64,000 nt of DNA from JBHIKY01 sp042139015 (GTDB taxonomy: Bacteria; Bacillota; Bacilli; Bacillales; Marinococcaceae): positions 1 through 64,000 of the forward strand of contig NZ_JBHIKY010000016.1 in the NCBI RefSeq assembly GCF_042139015.1. Direction: 5' to 3'. The stretch's first letter is position 1; each line of letters starts with the position of its first letter. Below the pieces are notes generated by a model. That model searched no databases, had not been told where the DNA came from, and was given only the letters and a program-made list of their open reading frames with translations. A program made the position numbers and the translations under genes. Shown here piece after piece: positions 33,346 to 42,038 of the stretch.

Positions 33346-33378
33346 AACCGCTCTCTCAAAAAAGAGAGTGGTTTTTTA
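33346..33378 (+). terminator. cheV terminator
   Basis: AACCGCTCTCT and AGAGAGTGGTT pair with one mismatch around an A-rich loop and are followed by TTTTATTTTT. Confidence 0.9.
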
Positions 33379-33452
33379 TTTTTATCTCTTGACTGTATTA
33401 TAACAACAGTTTATAATACTATTTAACATATAACAAAATGGGAGGGGTTACC

Positions 33453-33554
33453 ATGAAAAAGACACAAACAAAAACAAATGAACGCAGATTTACACCAACA
33501 AAGGAAGATAAATCCGTACTGCAGATGATCAATGAGTATCACACAGCTCGATAA
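33453..33554 (+). CDS. Small hypothetical protein (33 residues)
   Basis: MKKTQTKTNERRFTPTKEDK plus 13 more residues, basic and polar, with a strong GGGAGGGG ribosome-binding site. A TATAATACTATT stretch (33410) may be its promoter, and a hairpin terminator follows. The independent unit supports a real short gene; no family recognised. Confidence 0.5.
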   Translation: MKKTQTKTNERRFTPTKEDKSVLQMINEYHTAR

Positions 33555-33623
33555 AGATAGATTTGAATGAACCCCAGGTTATTACACTTTTCATTAGATG
33601 AAACTTCCTTAAAGAATATATCT

Positions 33624-33660
33624 AAACACCGGCCTTGGTTTGTCGGTGTTTTCTTTATTA
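33624..33660 (+). terminator. Hairpin terminator
   Basis: AAACACCG...CGGTGTTT with a 12-base loop, followed by TCTTTATT. Confidence 0.8.
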
Positions 33661-33752
33661 TTAAAATAAAAATCAGAATGTTTTGAAAGCACTGTTCATA
33701 TTCTATATAATAGGAGACAAGCAACTCACTCTGTTATACAGGAGGCAGATTC

Positions 33753-33929
33753 ATGAAAAGCATGGATCGCACGACCGTCATCAGAGAATTAGAATCTTTC
33801 TGCGGGATCCCCCGCTCCCTGCTGCTTCGTTTAAATGATGAAGAATTGTTTTCTCTCTACCGTGAAAGGGTGGGCTCTTTCGAACCTGAAGGGAAAGAGA
33901 AATTAATGACCGCAGGGGAAACGGAATAG
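33753..33929 (+). CDS. Small hypothetical protein (58 residues)
   Basis: MKSMDRTTVIRELESFCGIP then RSLLLRLNDEELFSLYRERV and an acidic tail. The helix pattern with L-x-x-L-(N/T)-D-E-E-L resembles BH0509/FbpA-type short proteins of bacilli, which is only a suggestion. AGGAGG precedes the ATG, and a hairpin terminator lies just after it. Confidence 0.55.
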   Translation: MKSMDRTTVIRELESFCGIPRSLLLRLNDEELFSLYRERVGSFEPEGKEKLMTAGETE

Positions 33930-33950
33930 TTCTCATTACACAGTGACCAT

Positions 33951-33975
33951 ACCCTGAGAAGGGTATTTTTTTTGA
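33951..33975 (+). terminator. Hairpin terminator
   Basis: ATACCCT-GAGA-AGGGTAT followed by seven T. Confidence 0.9.
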
Positions 33976-34075
33976 TGAAAAGCTGATTATGTCTCTGAGT
34001 GTTAGAAAGGGTAATTAAAAATATTAGAAAATCAAACATATATTCGCTATAATAGAAGGAATTGAGGTGATTTGG

Positions 34076-36373
34076 ATGCGAAAAAAAACCCTTCCGGAAC
34101 TGATTCAGTGGATGAAAACAGAACCGGAGTTAAGAGATAACATAGAACATTGGCACACAATCGAAGAAAAACCTGCTTCTTTTGCAGCGTTTCCGGAAGC
34201 AGTTAATAAAAGGCTTATTCATGCCTTGAACAAGCGGGGAATAAAATCCTTGTATTCTCATCAGGCTGCCACTTTTGAACGCAGCTATAATCAACAGCAG
34301 CACACCGTAGCTGTCACGCCGACAGCTTCTGGCAAAACGTTATGCTACAACCTGCCGGTGCTGCAGTCCATCCTCGATAATAAAGAAAGCCGTGCCCTTT
34401 ATCTGTTTCCGACCAAAGCACTCGCTCAAGATCAGAAAAGTGAATTAAATGAGTTGATAGATGAAATCGGAGTTAATATAAAAAGCTATACGTACGATGG
34501 AGATACATCGCCAAATATTAGACAGGCTGTCCGCAGGGCAGGCCACATCGTCATTACAAACCCTGATATGCTCCATTCAGCCATTCTGCCGCATCATACG
34601 AAATGGATCTCTCTTTTTGAGAATTTAAAGTACATTATTGTCGATGAACTTCACACTTACCGCGGTGTATTCGGGAGCCATGTAGCAAATGTTATCCGTA
34701 GACTGAAGCGGATTGCCGCCTATTATGGGAGCAGTCCTGTTTTTATCAGCACATCCGCAACAATAGCCAACCCGCAGGAACTGGCAGAAACATTGACCGG
34801 TGAGACCTTTCAACTGATTAATAATAATGGGTCCCCCAGTGGACGAAAGCATTTTGTGTTTTATAACCCGCCTCTTGTAAATGAATCTTTAAATGTGCGA
34901 AAAGGAGCCACTTCCGAGGTAAACAAAATCGCGGCAGCTTTTCTCAAAGAGAAAGTTCAGACAATAGTATTCGCAAAGAGCAGGGTCAGAGTCGAGGTCA
35001 TACTTAGTCATCTCCAGGAGCTGGTAAAAAAAGAACTTGGCGCAAAATCGATTCGTGGATATCGCGGGGGGTATCTTCCAAAACAGCGAAGAGAAATCGA
35101 GCAGGGCCTCCGGAAGGGCGATATTCTTGGTGTCATCAGTACGAATGCTCTTGAGCTCGGAGTCGATATAGGCCAGCTGCAGGTCTGCATTATGACCGGC
35201 TATCCCGGCTCGGTGGCAAGTGCCTGGCAGCAGGCAGGACGGGCGGGCCGCCGCCAGGATGAATCATTAATATTAATGGTGGCAAGCTCTGCACCTCTGG
35301 ATCAATATATGGTTCAGCACCCCGAATATTTTTTTGATAAAAGCCCGGAATCCGCACGCATTCATCCAGATAATCTCGTCATCCTCGTAGACCATGTAAA
35401 ATGTGCAGCATTTGAATTACCGTTTAGGGAAGGCGAAACGTTTGACGGCGTAAATCTGGAGGATATATTAGAGTATTTAACAGAAGAACAGGTGCTTCAT
35501 CACCGCGGCTCCAAGTGGTATTGGATGAATGACACTTTTCCCGCCCACGGGATAAGTCTGCGCTCTGCTTCGCAGGAAAATGTCGTTATTATAGACCAAA
35601 CCATACCTTCTCATTCCACGGTCATAGGAGAAATGGACCGATTCAGTGCTATGACTCTTCTTCATGACGAAGCGGTATATCTGCATCAAGGCGTTCAATA
35701 CCAGGTGAAGGACCTTGATTGGGAGGAAAAAAAGGCATATGTGGAAGAAGTTCAGGTGGAATATTACACCGATGCGAATCTTGCCGTCGATTTAAAAGTG
35801 CTTGAAGAGGATAAAAAACAATTTCATAACGCAGTGGAATGGGCTTTCGGAGATGTTATGGTCAATGCAAAAGCAACCATATTTAAGAAAATTAAACTGA
35901 CTACATTCGAAAACATCGGATCCGGTCCGATTCATCTGCCGGAAGAGGAACTGCATTCAAACGCATGCTGGATCAGCTTTTCAGAAATAATTATCTATGA
36001 GTTAGGAAAGGACGATCTTGAACAGGCTTTAATAGGTCTGGCAAATGTTCTTCGGCATGTGGCGCCAGTGCATGTGATGTGCGCCCCCGGCGATCTTCAT
36101 GTCGTCCCGCAAATGAAAGCAACTCATTCTGAACAGCCGACTATTTTTTTATATGACCGCTATCCCGGAGGAGTCGGCTTATCTGAAGCGGTTTACCGTT
36201 CCTTGCCTGAGCTTTTGAAGCGGACGAGGCAGCTCATTGCAGCGTGCCCATGTGCAGGCGGCTGCCCATCATGTGTCGGCTCGGATCTTAACCTGGAAGA
36301 AGAAGCGAAATGGCTGACCCTCCGACTGATTCAACTGATGGAGGTGACCAGAAAACGTGAAGATGAAAAATAA
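34076..36373 (+). CDS. mrfA: DNA helicase MrfA (YprA), mitomycin repair
   Basis: MrfA is a superfamily 2 3'-5' helicase that with MrfB removes mitomycin adducts and crosslinks in B. subtilis independently of UvrA. The 765-residue protein has Walker A TPTASGKT (about 81-88), a DELH box in YIIVDELHTYRG, STSATI, the helicase C motifs (GVDIGQLQ, WQQAGRAGRR), and a C-terminal DUF1998 domain with four Cys in CPCAGGCPSCVG. ATG 34076 follows GAGGTG; TATAAT occurs at 34049. The mrfB gene overlaps its end by 17 bases. Confidence 0.94.
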   Translation: MRKKTLPELIQWMKTEPELRDNIEHWHTIEEKPASFAAFPEAVNKRLIHALNKRGIKSLYSHQAATFERSYNQQQHTVAVTPTASGKTLCYNLPVLQSILDNKESRALYLFPTKALAQDQKSELNELIDEIGVNIKSYTYDGDTSPNIRQAVRRAGHIVITNPDMLHSAILPHHTKWISLFENLKYIIVDELHTYRGVFGSHVANVIRRLKRIAAYYGSSPVFISTSATIANPQELAETLTGETFQLINNNGSPSGRKHFVFYNPPLVNESLNVRKGATSEVNKIAAAFLKEKVQTIVFAKSRVRVEVILSHLQELVKKELGAKSIRGYRGGYLPKQRREIEQGLRKGDILGVISTNALELGVDIGQLQVCIMTGYPGSVASAWQQAGRAGRRQDESLILMVASSAPLDQYMVQHPEYFFDKSPESARIHPDNLVILVDHVKCAAFELPFREGETFDGVNLEDILEYLTEEQVLHHRGSKWYWMNDTFPAHGISLRSASQENVVIIDQTIPSHSTVIGEMDRFSAMTLLHDEAVYLHQGVQYQVKDLDWEEKKAYVEEVQVEYYTDANLAVDLKVLEEDKKQFHNAVEWAFGDVMVNAKATIFKKIKLTTFENIGSGPIHLPEEELHSNACWISFSEIIIYELGKDDLEQALIGLANVLRHVAPVHVMCAPGDLHVVPQMKATHSEQPTIFLYDRYPGGVGLSEAVYRSLPELLKRTRQLIAACPCAGGCPSCVGSDLNLEEEAKWLTLRLIQLMEVTRKREDEK

Positions 36374-37631
36374 ACTGAATCGAATGAAGCAACACCTCAG
36401 CTCGGCTGCTGATCAGAAAGAAAGAGTATATAAACCTCCAAACACGGGGGCGGAAATGCAAAAAGCCGCAGAACTTCCTTTTGAAAAGAAATGGAAAGAC
36501 CTCTCTGCTTCTCCGCTTTTCTTCGACGGAAATGTGACGTGGAAGCGTGACGTTACTTATGAATTTGATCATCAGCATGGTAATTATCGATTTTCCGAAC
36601 TGCTTGATGTGTTTGAACAGTGGGAAAAAGAAACCGCCTACCATCCACTCCATCCGGAGCATAGAAAACCTGAAGATTTGTTATTTTTCGATACAGAAAC
36701 GACCGGATTAAACAGCGGTGCCGGCAACATGATCTTTATACTCGGCGGCGCGCGCCTGACTGAAAAAGAAGTGCTCGTGCGGCAGTTCTTTCTGCCTGGC
36801 CCCGAAGCAGAGGTTGCTTTTTATTATCACTTTTTAAAAGATATGCCTCCGGAGCGCCATCTTGTCACTTATAATGGAAAATCGTTTGACTGGCCACAGC
36901 TGAAAACCAGGCATACGTTTGTACGAAACGAAGTTCCTAAGCTTCCTGCATTCGGACACTTTGATTTACTGCATGCAGCGAGAAGGCTGTTTAAGCATCA
37001 GCTGGAATCATGCCGGCTTTCCGTGGTAGAAAAAGAAATACTAGGATTTGAAAGGACTGACGATACCCCGGGGTATCTTGCCCCCATGCTTTATTTCGAT
37101 TTTTTAGAGGAAAAACATCCAGAGCTGATAGAAGGTGTTCTAAAGCATAACGAATGGGATGTCCTGTCACTGATTACACTGTATATTGATTTATCAAAGC
37201 GGGTCTTGAACCGCAGGACTCCGGATCAGGAGAAATTTGAAATCGGACGCTGGTACGAAGCGAGTGGAGAGCCTGAGAAAGCTGCCTGGTGTTATGAGAA
37301 AGCTCTGGCATCAATAAATTCAGAAGAAACCTGGTACGCTTCTTGTGCTTTTTCACTTGGGAAATTGCTTAAGAAGCAAAAACGGCATGAAAAAGCAAAC
37401 ATGTATTTTCAAAAAGTGATGGAATTAAAAGGACCGCTGCAGATTGAAGCGGCGGTGGAGCTTGCTAAATTTGCCGAGCATAAACAACAAGATATTGACC
37501 TGGCCTTAAATTATACCGTGAAGGCCCGTGAACAAAAGCTTGAGATTTACAGTGGAGAACAGGACAAACGCAGCCTTCGGGAAATTTTAATAAGAGAAGA
37601 ACGACTCCGCAGCAAATCACAAGGGAAATAA
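36357..37631 (+). CDS. mrfB: Metal-dependent exonuclease MrfB (YprB)
   Basis: The 424-residue product has an RNase H-like DEDD exonuclease domain: LLFFDTETTGLNSGAGN, LVTYNGKSFDWPQLKTRH, and HNEWDVLSLITLY, supplying the acidic residues. A C-terminal region carries TPR-like helices (EKAAWCYEKALA, KANMYFQKVMEL). In B. subtilis MrfB works with MrfA in mitomycin C repair. The GTG at 36357, inside mrfA and 10 bases after GGAGGTG, is the likely start; ATG 36363 is an alternative. Confidence 0.93.
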   Translation: MKMKNKLNRMKQHLSSAADQKERVYKPPNTGAEMQKAAELPFEKKWKDLSASPLFFDGNVTWKRDVTYEFDHQHGNYRFSELLDVFEQWEKETAYHPLHPEHRKPEDLLFFDTETTGLNSGAGNMIFILGGARLTEKEVLVRQFFLPGPEAEVAFYYHFLKDMPPERHLVTYNGKSFDWPQLKTRHTFVRNEVPKLPAFGHFDLLHAARRLFKHQLESCRLSVVEKEILGFERTDDTPGYLAPMLYFDFLEEKHPELIEGVLKHNEWDVLSLITLYIDLSKRVLNRRTPDQEKFEIGRWYEASGEPEKAAWCYEKALASINSEETWYASCAFSLGKLLKKQKRHEKANMYFQKVMELKGPLQIEAAVELAKFAEHKQQDIDLALNYTVKAREQKLEIYSGEQDKRSLREILIREERLRSKSQGK

Positions 37632-37790
37632 ATGCAGAAATAACCGGCAATTATTTCCCGGGCAAGCGCAGAAAATCATTAATTTCAACACTTTTATCAA
37701 TATTCTGACAAATTTGGATTGTCTGATGCTGGCGGGCATTGATTGATATTGTCGAAACATTCATCCGTGAAAATAGATGATTTCCCTAGT

Positions 37791-37819
37791 ACATGTATCT
37801 CCTCCGCGTCATAGGCTGT
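37791..37819 (+). promoter_or_regulatory. Candidate sigma-K promoter of the coat gene
   Basis: AC (37791-37792), 17-base spacer, CATAGGCTG (37810 on) approximates the B. subtilis sigma-K pattern AC-N17-CATANNNTA, suitable for a late mother-cell spore coat gene. Confidence 0.45.
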
Positions 37820-37846
37820 ATAGTACAGAAAAGGAGGGGAACTGTT

Positions 37847-38536
37847 TTGTTCGGAAAAAGAAGACCAAATAATAACAATGGGATGAATAATAATGGCGGC
37901 AACATGATGGGTATGTATGGCATGAACAACAATAATAATAACAGCAATAATGTCATGGGTATGCACGGCATGAACAACAATAATAACAACGGCAATAATG
38001 TCATGGGTATGCACGGCATGAACAACAATAATAATAACAGCAATAATGTCATGGGTATGCACGGCATGAATAACAATAACAACAGCAATAATGTCATGGG
38101 TATGCACGGCATGAACAACAATAATAATAACAGCAATAATGTTATGGGTATGCATGGTAAGAACAACAAGAATAATGTCATGGGTATGCACGGCATGAAC
38201 AACAATAATAATAACAGCAATAATGTCATGGGTATGCATGGTAAGAACAACAAGAATAATGTCATGGGCACCCAGGCTATGAACAATAATAACGGCAAGA
38301 AAACGCATATGATGCCTGCCGTTAATCATCCTGTCACTGAAAAGAAAAATTATCAATGTAACGAATATATTGTACCAGAAGTTCATCCTGTCCACACTAC
38401 AAATGTGAATAAGCATTTGTATAAACATTATCATTCATACCCGCAGACGGAATCTACGGTAAATGAAGTATACAATCAGCATTTTAATTGCGGCCCTGGC
38501 CAGGGACCAAGACCGAGGCGCCCTCGCCTATTTTAG
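37847..38536 (+). CDS. cotD: CotD-like spore coat protein with Asn-rich repeats
   Basis: The 229-residue product from TTG 37847 (AAGGAGGGGAA upstream) begins FGKRRPNNNNGMNNNGGN, then holds about eight repeats of the type NNNNNNSNNVMGMHGM or the shorter KNNKNNVMGMHGM, and ends with a CotD-like module: CNEYIVPEVHPVHTTNVNKH, HYHSYPQTESTVNEVYNQHF and a Cys/Pro/Arg tail. CotD is an inner-coat protein of B. subtilis of about 75 residues; the repeat block makes this one about three times longer. Synteny (yprA-yprB-cotD-ypsA) agrees. The His/Met-rich repeats might bind metal. Confidence 0.88.
   Translation: MFGKRRPNNNNGMNNNGGNMMGMYGMNNNNNNSNNVMGMHGMNNNNNNGNNVMGMHGMNNNNNNSNNVMGMHGMNNNNNSNNVMGMHGMNNNNNNSNNVMGMHGKNNKNNVMGMHGMNNNNNNSNNVMGMHGKNNKNNVMGTQAMNNNNGKKTHMMPAVNHPVTEKKNYQCNEYIVPEVHPVHTTNVNKHLYKHYHSYPQTESTVNEVYNQHFNCGPGQGPRPRRPRLF
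37915..38282 (+). repeat. In-frame tandem repeat in the coat gene
   Basis: Units of about 48 bases (codons AAC/AAT runs, then GTCATGGGTATGCACGGC) are repeated, with shorter 39-base variants at 38158 and 38242 that replace the Asn run by AAGAACAACAAGAAT. All differences keep the frame. High identity between units points to recent expansion and likely length variation between strains. Confidence 0.9.
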
Positions 38537-38541
38537 CCATG

Positions 38542-38573
38542 AACCGGGCGATTGATCTGCCCGGTTTCTTATA
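38542..38573 (+). terminator. Coat gene terminator
   Basis: AACCGGGC-GATTGATCT-GCCCGGTT followed by TCTTAT. Confidence 0.8.
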
Positions 38574-38591
38574 CTTAAAGGAGGAACCCCG

Positions 38592-39161
38592 ATGAAAGTA
38601 CTTGCCGTAAGCGGCTATAAGCCTGCTGAATTGGGAATTTTCCAACCGGATGCAAAAGAAATTGATTATATAAAAAAGGCACTCGAAAAACGCATAATCG
38701 CTTTTGTTGAGGAAGGAATCGAGTGGATTGTCATTTCCGGCCAGCCGGGAGTTGAGCTATGGACCGCAGACGTGGTTTTATCTCTAAAAACCACCTACCC
38801 GGAGTTAAAGCTTGCGGTACTTACCCCATTTTTAAATCAGCAAAAAATTTGGCCGGAGCAAGCAAAGCAGGATTACGAATTTATTTTATCCCATGCGGAT
38901 TTCGTAGATTCCATATCCAAACAGGAATATGACAATCCCGGCCAGCTGCGTGCGAAAAATGATTTCATCATTTTGAAAACCGACGGACTCCTTCTATTGT
39001 ACACAGAAGAGCAGGAAGGTACTCCGAAGTATTATCTGCACTCTGCGCAGCGTCGTGGCGAACAAGCAGACTATCCCATTTTTTTTATTACCCCGGAAGA
39101 CTTGGAAGAGACGGCGAGAGAAGAAAAAGAGAAAGAGTTTTGGGGGCAAAGTGACGAGTGA
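38592..39161 (+). CDS. ypsA: YpsA, SLOG-family protein
   Basis: The 189-residue protein starts MKVLAVSGYKPAELGIFQPD and has VISGQPGVELWTADV and FLNQQKIWPEQAK, the DUF1273/YpsA pattern. The Rossmann-like SLOG fold suggests binding of a nucleotide or NAD-like ligand. In Firmicutes YpsA is linked genetically to cell division and gpsB, which is the next gene. AAAGGAGGA lies before the ATG. Confidence 0.93.
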   Translation: MKVLAVSGYKPAELGIFQPDAKEIDYIKKALEKRIIAFVEEGIEWIVISGQPGVELWTADVVLSLKTTYPELKLAVLTPFLNQQKIWPEQAKQDYEFILSHADFVDSISKQEYDNPGQLRAKNDFIILKTDGLLLLYTEEQEGTPKYYLHSAQRRGEQADYPIFFITPEDLEETAREEKEKEFWGQSDE

Positions 39162-39255
39162 TGTCTTTAACAAATTGACTTTTTCGCTAAGTTCTGAAAA
39201 AATATAGACAACTACTTGCATTTATTACAGAATGACAGTTGAGGTGAAACATAAT

Positions 39256-39585
39256 ATGCAATCTATCCGGTTAAGCGCAAAAGAAATTCTTGATAAAGAT
39301 TTTAAAAGCAGTGTGAAAGGCTACAATAAAGATGAAGTTGACCAGTATCTGGATGTGATTATCCAGGATTATGAAGCTTTTGAAGAACGAGTCGGCGATC
39401 TTGAGAATGAAATCGAACGTATGAAAAAACAAGGGCCGGCAGCATCAGCCGGGGATACAAGAATGGCAAGGGACTCGGCTCCTTCCGTACCGTCTGCACC
39501 TGCTGCCGGCGGTACAAATTATGACATTTTAAAGAGGTTGTCGAATCTTGAGAAAGAAGTATTTGGTAAAAAGCTTTACGAGTAG
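39256..39585 (+). CDS. gpsB: Cell division/elongation regulator GpsB
   Basis: GpsB is a DivIVA paralogue that shuttles PBP1 between septum and side wall. The 109-residue protein has the N-terminal membrane-binding DivIVA segment (IRLSAKEILDKDFKSSVKGY, NKDEVDQYLDVIIQDYEAF), a coiled coil, an Ala/Pro/Ser linker, and the C-terminal hexamerisation helix DILKRLSNLEKEVFGKKLYE. GAGGTG precedes ATG 39256; the ATG at 39232 lies before that site. Confidence 0.96.
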   Translation: MQSIRLSAKEILDKDFKSSVKGYNKDEVDQYLDVIIQDYEAFEERVGDLENEIERMKKQGPAASAGDTRMARDSAPSVPSAPAAGGTNYDILKRLSNLEKEVFGKKLYE

Positions 39586-39606
39586 CAGCGTGCAGGAGGT
39601 TTTTTC

Positions 39607-40014
39607 TTGTTAAAAATCTTTATTGATGGCGCAAGCGCTGGTAATCCAGGTCCTGGAGGAGCAGGTATTTTCATAAAGGATGCGAACGGGCCTGTGGAGA
39701 GTTTAATAATTCCACTGGGGCAGTGCACCAACCATGAAGCAGAATTTTCTGCTCTGCTGCATGCGCTGCAATGGTGCGAATCTAAAGAAGTTCCCTTGGT
39801 ATCCATCAATACGGATTCTAAGCTGGTAGATGAAGCTGTGGAAAAGCGGCATACCAAAAATAATCAATTTAAGCTTCTTTTGCAAGACTGTATAACGATT
39901 CTTGATTCTCATGAACTGTGGTTTGTCAAATGGATTCCTTCCAGCCAGAATAAAGCTGCAGACAAACTGTCCAAACAAGCCGTACTGCGAAGCAGCCAAA
40001 TAGAAAATGGGTAA
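39607..40014 (+). CDS. RNase HI-like protein (YpeP type)
   Basis: A 135-residue RNase H-fold protein: MLKIFIDGASAGNPGPGGAG with Asp7, NHEAEFSALLHAL with Glu, INTDSKLV with Asp, and KWIPSSQNKAADKLSKQA with the final Asp. The four carboxylates of RNase HI are all recognisable, so RNA/DNA hybrid cleavage is plausible, although many Bacillus members of this subgroup are of doubtful activity. TTG start after AGGAGG. Placed between gpsB and rnpB. Confidence 0.85.
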   Translation: MLKIFIDGASAGNPGPGGAGIFIKDANGPVESLIIPLGQCTNHEAEFSALLHALQWCESKEVPLVSINTDSKLVDEAVEKRHTKNNQFKLLLQDCITILDSHELWFVKWIPSSQNKAADKLSKQAVLRSSQIENG

Positions 40015-40042
40015 CACTGGAAAGTGTGGGAGAATAATCAGC

Positions 40043-40071
40043 TTGCCAAACCAAACACAAAAAGATATAAT
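40043..40071 (+). promoter_or_regulatory. rnpB promoter
   Basis: TTGCCA (40043-40048), 17-base spacer, TATAAT (40066-40071). Confidence 0.75.
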
Positions 40072-40094
40072 AGCATTTGTCACAAAAAAATGAC

Positions 40095-40501
40095 GCTGAA
40101 AATATCGAGGCAGTCGCTGCGTATTCACGCAGAGGAAAGTCCATGCTCGCACAGCCTGAAACGGCTGTAGTGTTCGTGCCAGGCAAAACAATAAGCCTGG
40201 GCAGTCTTTTATAAGACTGACGGCGGGGAAAAAGCCTAAGTTCGCTTTGAATACGGCTTAAATACCCTGAAAGTGCCACAGTGACGAAGTCCTCCCGGAA
40301 ACGGATGGAGTGGAACGAGGTAAACCCCTCGAGCGAGAAACCCAAACTTTGGTAGGGGCGCCTTTCGGAAGGAATTCAACGGAACGAAAGGGAGAAGGAA
40401 ACCTAATTTTCTTCTCAGATAGATGACTGCCCCCGGCGTGCGAGGTGAATAACCGCAGCAGCACAAAGGGACAGAACATGGCTTACCAAGATATTTTCGG
40501 C
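40095..40501 (+). ncRNA. rnpB: RNase P RNA, Bacillus class B
   Basis: The catalytic RNA that matures tRNA 5' ends. Helix P1 is formed by GCTGAAAATATC at the start and GATATTTTCGGC at the end. Between them are the universal elements GAGGAAAGTCCATGCTCGCA, GTAGTGTTCGTGCC, GCCACAGTGACGAAGTC, GTAAACCCCTCGAGCGAGAA and ACAGAACATGGCTTAC. The GGAATTCAACGGA segment is typical of the B class. Ends are set by P1 and may be off by a few bases. The position between gpsB and ypsC matches B. subtilis. Confidence 0.97.
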
Positions 40502-40510
40502 CTCTGATCC

Positions 40511-40538
40511 CAACCCCTGTTCCAGGGGTTTTTTCATT
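40511..40538 (+). terminator. rnpB terminator
   Basis: AACCCCTG-TTC-CAGGGGTT followed by TTTTCATTT. Confidence 0.92.
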
Positions 40539-40648
40539 TATCTAATCTTTCTAATCCAGAGGAATAATGAATCTTTCTTAATCTTTAGTGAAATATAAAC
40601 CATAACCAGCTTCTGTTAAATACATAATGAAGCAAAGGAGAATTCCTT

Positions 40649-41794
40649 ATGAAAAATGAAGTGACTTTGATTGCAACGGCCACGATGGGGCTTGAAGCAC
40701 TAGTTGCAAAAGAAGTGCGTGCACTTGGCTATGATAATGTAAAAACAGAGAATGGAAAAGTGGAGTTTACCGGACCTTATTCTGCCATCGCCCGCACAAA
40801 CTTGTGGCTTCGTACGGCAGACCGGGTCAAAATTAAAGTAGCTGAATTTAATGCATTCAGCTTTGATGAATTATTTGAGAAAACAAAAGCAGCCCCATGG
40901 GAGGAATTTTTGCCGGAAAATGCGGAATTTCCCGTTACGGGAAGGTCCGTAAAATCTACGTTGTTCAGCATTTCAGATTGTCAGGCCATTGTAAAAAAAG
41001 CTGTCGTGGAAAAATTAAAAAAAACATACCATACGGACTGGTTCAAAGAAAACGGCGCTCTCTATAAAATTGAAGTGGCTCTTCATAAAGATATAGCCAC
41101 CCTCACGATTGACACCAGTGGAGAGGGTCTCCATAAACGCGGATATCGTCCGCTTCACAGTCGGGCTCCTTTAAAGGAAACGCTCGCTGCTGCGATGATT
41201 ATGCTGACCAATTGGAAACCGGACAAACCATTTGCAGATCCATTATGCGGTTCTGGTACCATCCCGATTGAAGCTGCGTTAATCGGACAAAATATCGCCC
41301 CTGGTTTTAACCGGAAATTTGCTGCAGAAGCGTGGCCGTGGATGCCCCAGAATATTTGGGATGAAGCAAGAGAAGAAGCTGAAGCAAGTGCGGATTATGA
41401 GCAGCTTCTCGATATCCAGGGCTCAGACATTGATCACAATAATGTGAAATTAGCTGAAGAAAATGCCATGGAGGCAGGTCTTTTCGATGTGGTTTCCTTT
41501 AAACAGATGCAGGTTGCTGATTTTTATTCGAAAGGGGAATATGGCTGCCTGGTCACAAACCCCCCATACGGCGAGCGCTTGTATGATAAAAAAGAAGTAG
41601 AAGCGTTGTATAAAAGCATGGGGCAGTCTTTTACCGAACATTTACCTACCTGGTCTGTTTATGTTATTACTTCTCACCAAGATTTCGAGAAGTTATATGG
41701 AAAAAAAGCTTCGAAAAAACGAAAGCTCTATAACGGCAACATAAAAACTGATTACTACCAATTTTTCGGGCCGAGACCGCCCCGTCGTAAATAA
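40649..41794 (+). CDS. ypsC: THUMP-domain rRNA methyltransferase YpsC (RlmL-type)
   Basis: The 381-residue protein has an N-terminal THUMP domain (IATATMGLEALVAKEVRALGY), the class I methyltransferase motif GLHKRGYRPLHSRAPLKETLA, SAM-binding FADPLCGSGTIPIEAAL, and the N6/N2-type catalytic LVTNPPYGERL. By homology to E. coli RlmL it probably methylates guanine in 23S rRNA. AAAGGAGAA lies before the ATG. Follows rnpB as in B. subtilis. Confidence 0.93.
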   Translation: MKNEVTLIATATMGLEALVAKEVRALGYDNVKTENGKVEFTGPYSAIARTNLWLRTADRVKIKVAEFNAFSFDELFEKTKAAPWEEFLPENAEFPVTGRSVKSTLFSISDCQAIVKKAVVEKLKKTYHTDWFKENGALYKIEVALHKDIATLTIDTSGEGLHKRGYRPLHSRAPLKETLAAAMIMLTNWKPDKPFADPLCGSGTIPIEAALIGQNIAPGFNRKFAAEAWPWMPQNIWDEAREEAEASADYEQLLDIQGSDIDHNNVKLAEENAMEAGLFDVVSFKQMQVADFYSKGEYGCLVTNPPYGERLYDKKEVEALYKSMGQSFTEHLPTWSVYVITSHQDFEKLYGKKASKKRKLYNGNIKTDYYQFFGPRPPRRK

Positions 41795-41856
41795 TCAGCA
41801 TAATCGTTCATTCCTTTGGATAGAATGGTAAAGGAGCCTATTCAAGGAGGAACGAT

Positions 41857-42036
41857 ATGTTTACTGATAACGAATGCTACTTATTGAAAAAAGTAGAAAA
41901 AGCTATTGAAAATGCAGAAAAAGCCGTCATTTCCACTAAACATGAAAAGGACAGCTTTCCAGCAGCTGAAGCAATTGAGGAAGCGAAACAGTGCCTGCAG
42001 AAAGCGTGGCTGTATCAATTAAATCACTCGCGTTAA
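41857..42036 (+). CDS. Small helical protein (59 residues)
   Basis: MFTDNECYLLKKVEKAIENA, then KAVISTKHEKDSFPAAEAIE and a helical end. The amphipathic helix pattern with K/E/A suits the DUF3813-type short proteins of bacilli, a weak suggestion. AAGGAGG precedes the ATG. Converges with the yneR-like gene, their ends 2 bases apart. Confidence 0.65.
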   Translation: MFTDNECYLLKKVEKAIENAEKAVISTKHEKDSFPAAEAIEEAKQCLQKAWLYQLNHSR

Positions 42037-42038
42037 TG

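Noticed and set aside
37905..38282. CRISPR array
   Set aside because: The regular repeats are in frame and coding, and the intervals between them are near-identical rather than unique spacers.
37697..38434. Long minus-strand frames rich in Ile/Val/His or Leu opposite the coat gene
   Set aside because: They are reverse-strand shadows of the AAC/AAT and ATG-rich repeats and have no ribosome-binding site or domain.
40236..40479. Short minus-strand frames inside rnpB
   Set aside because: They lie wholly within the RNase P RNA and arise by chance in its structured sequence.
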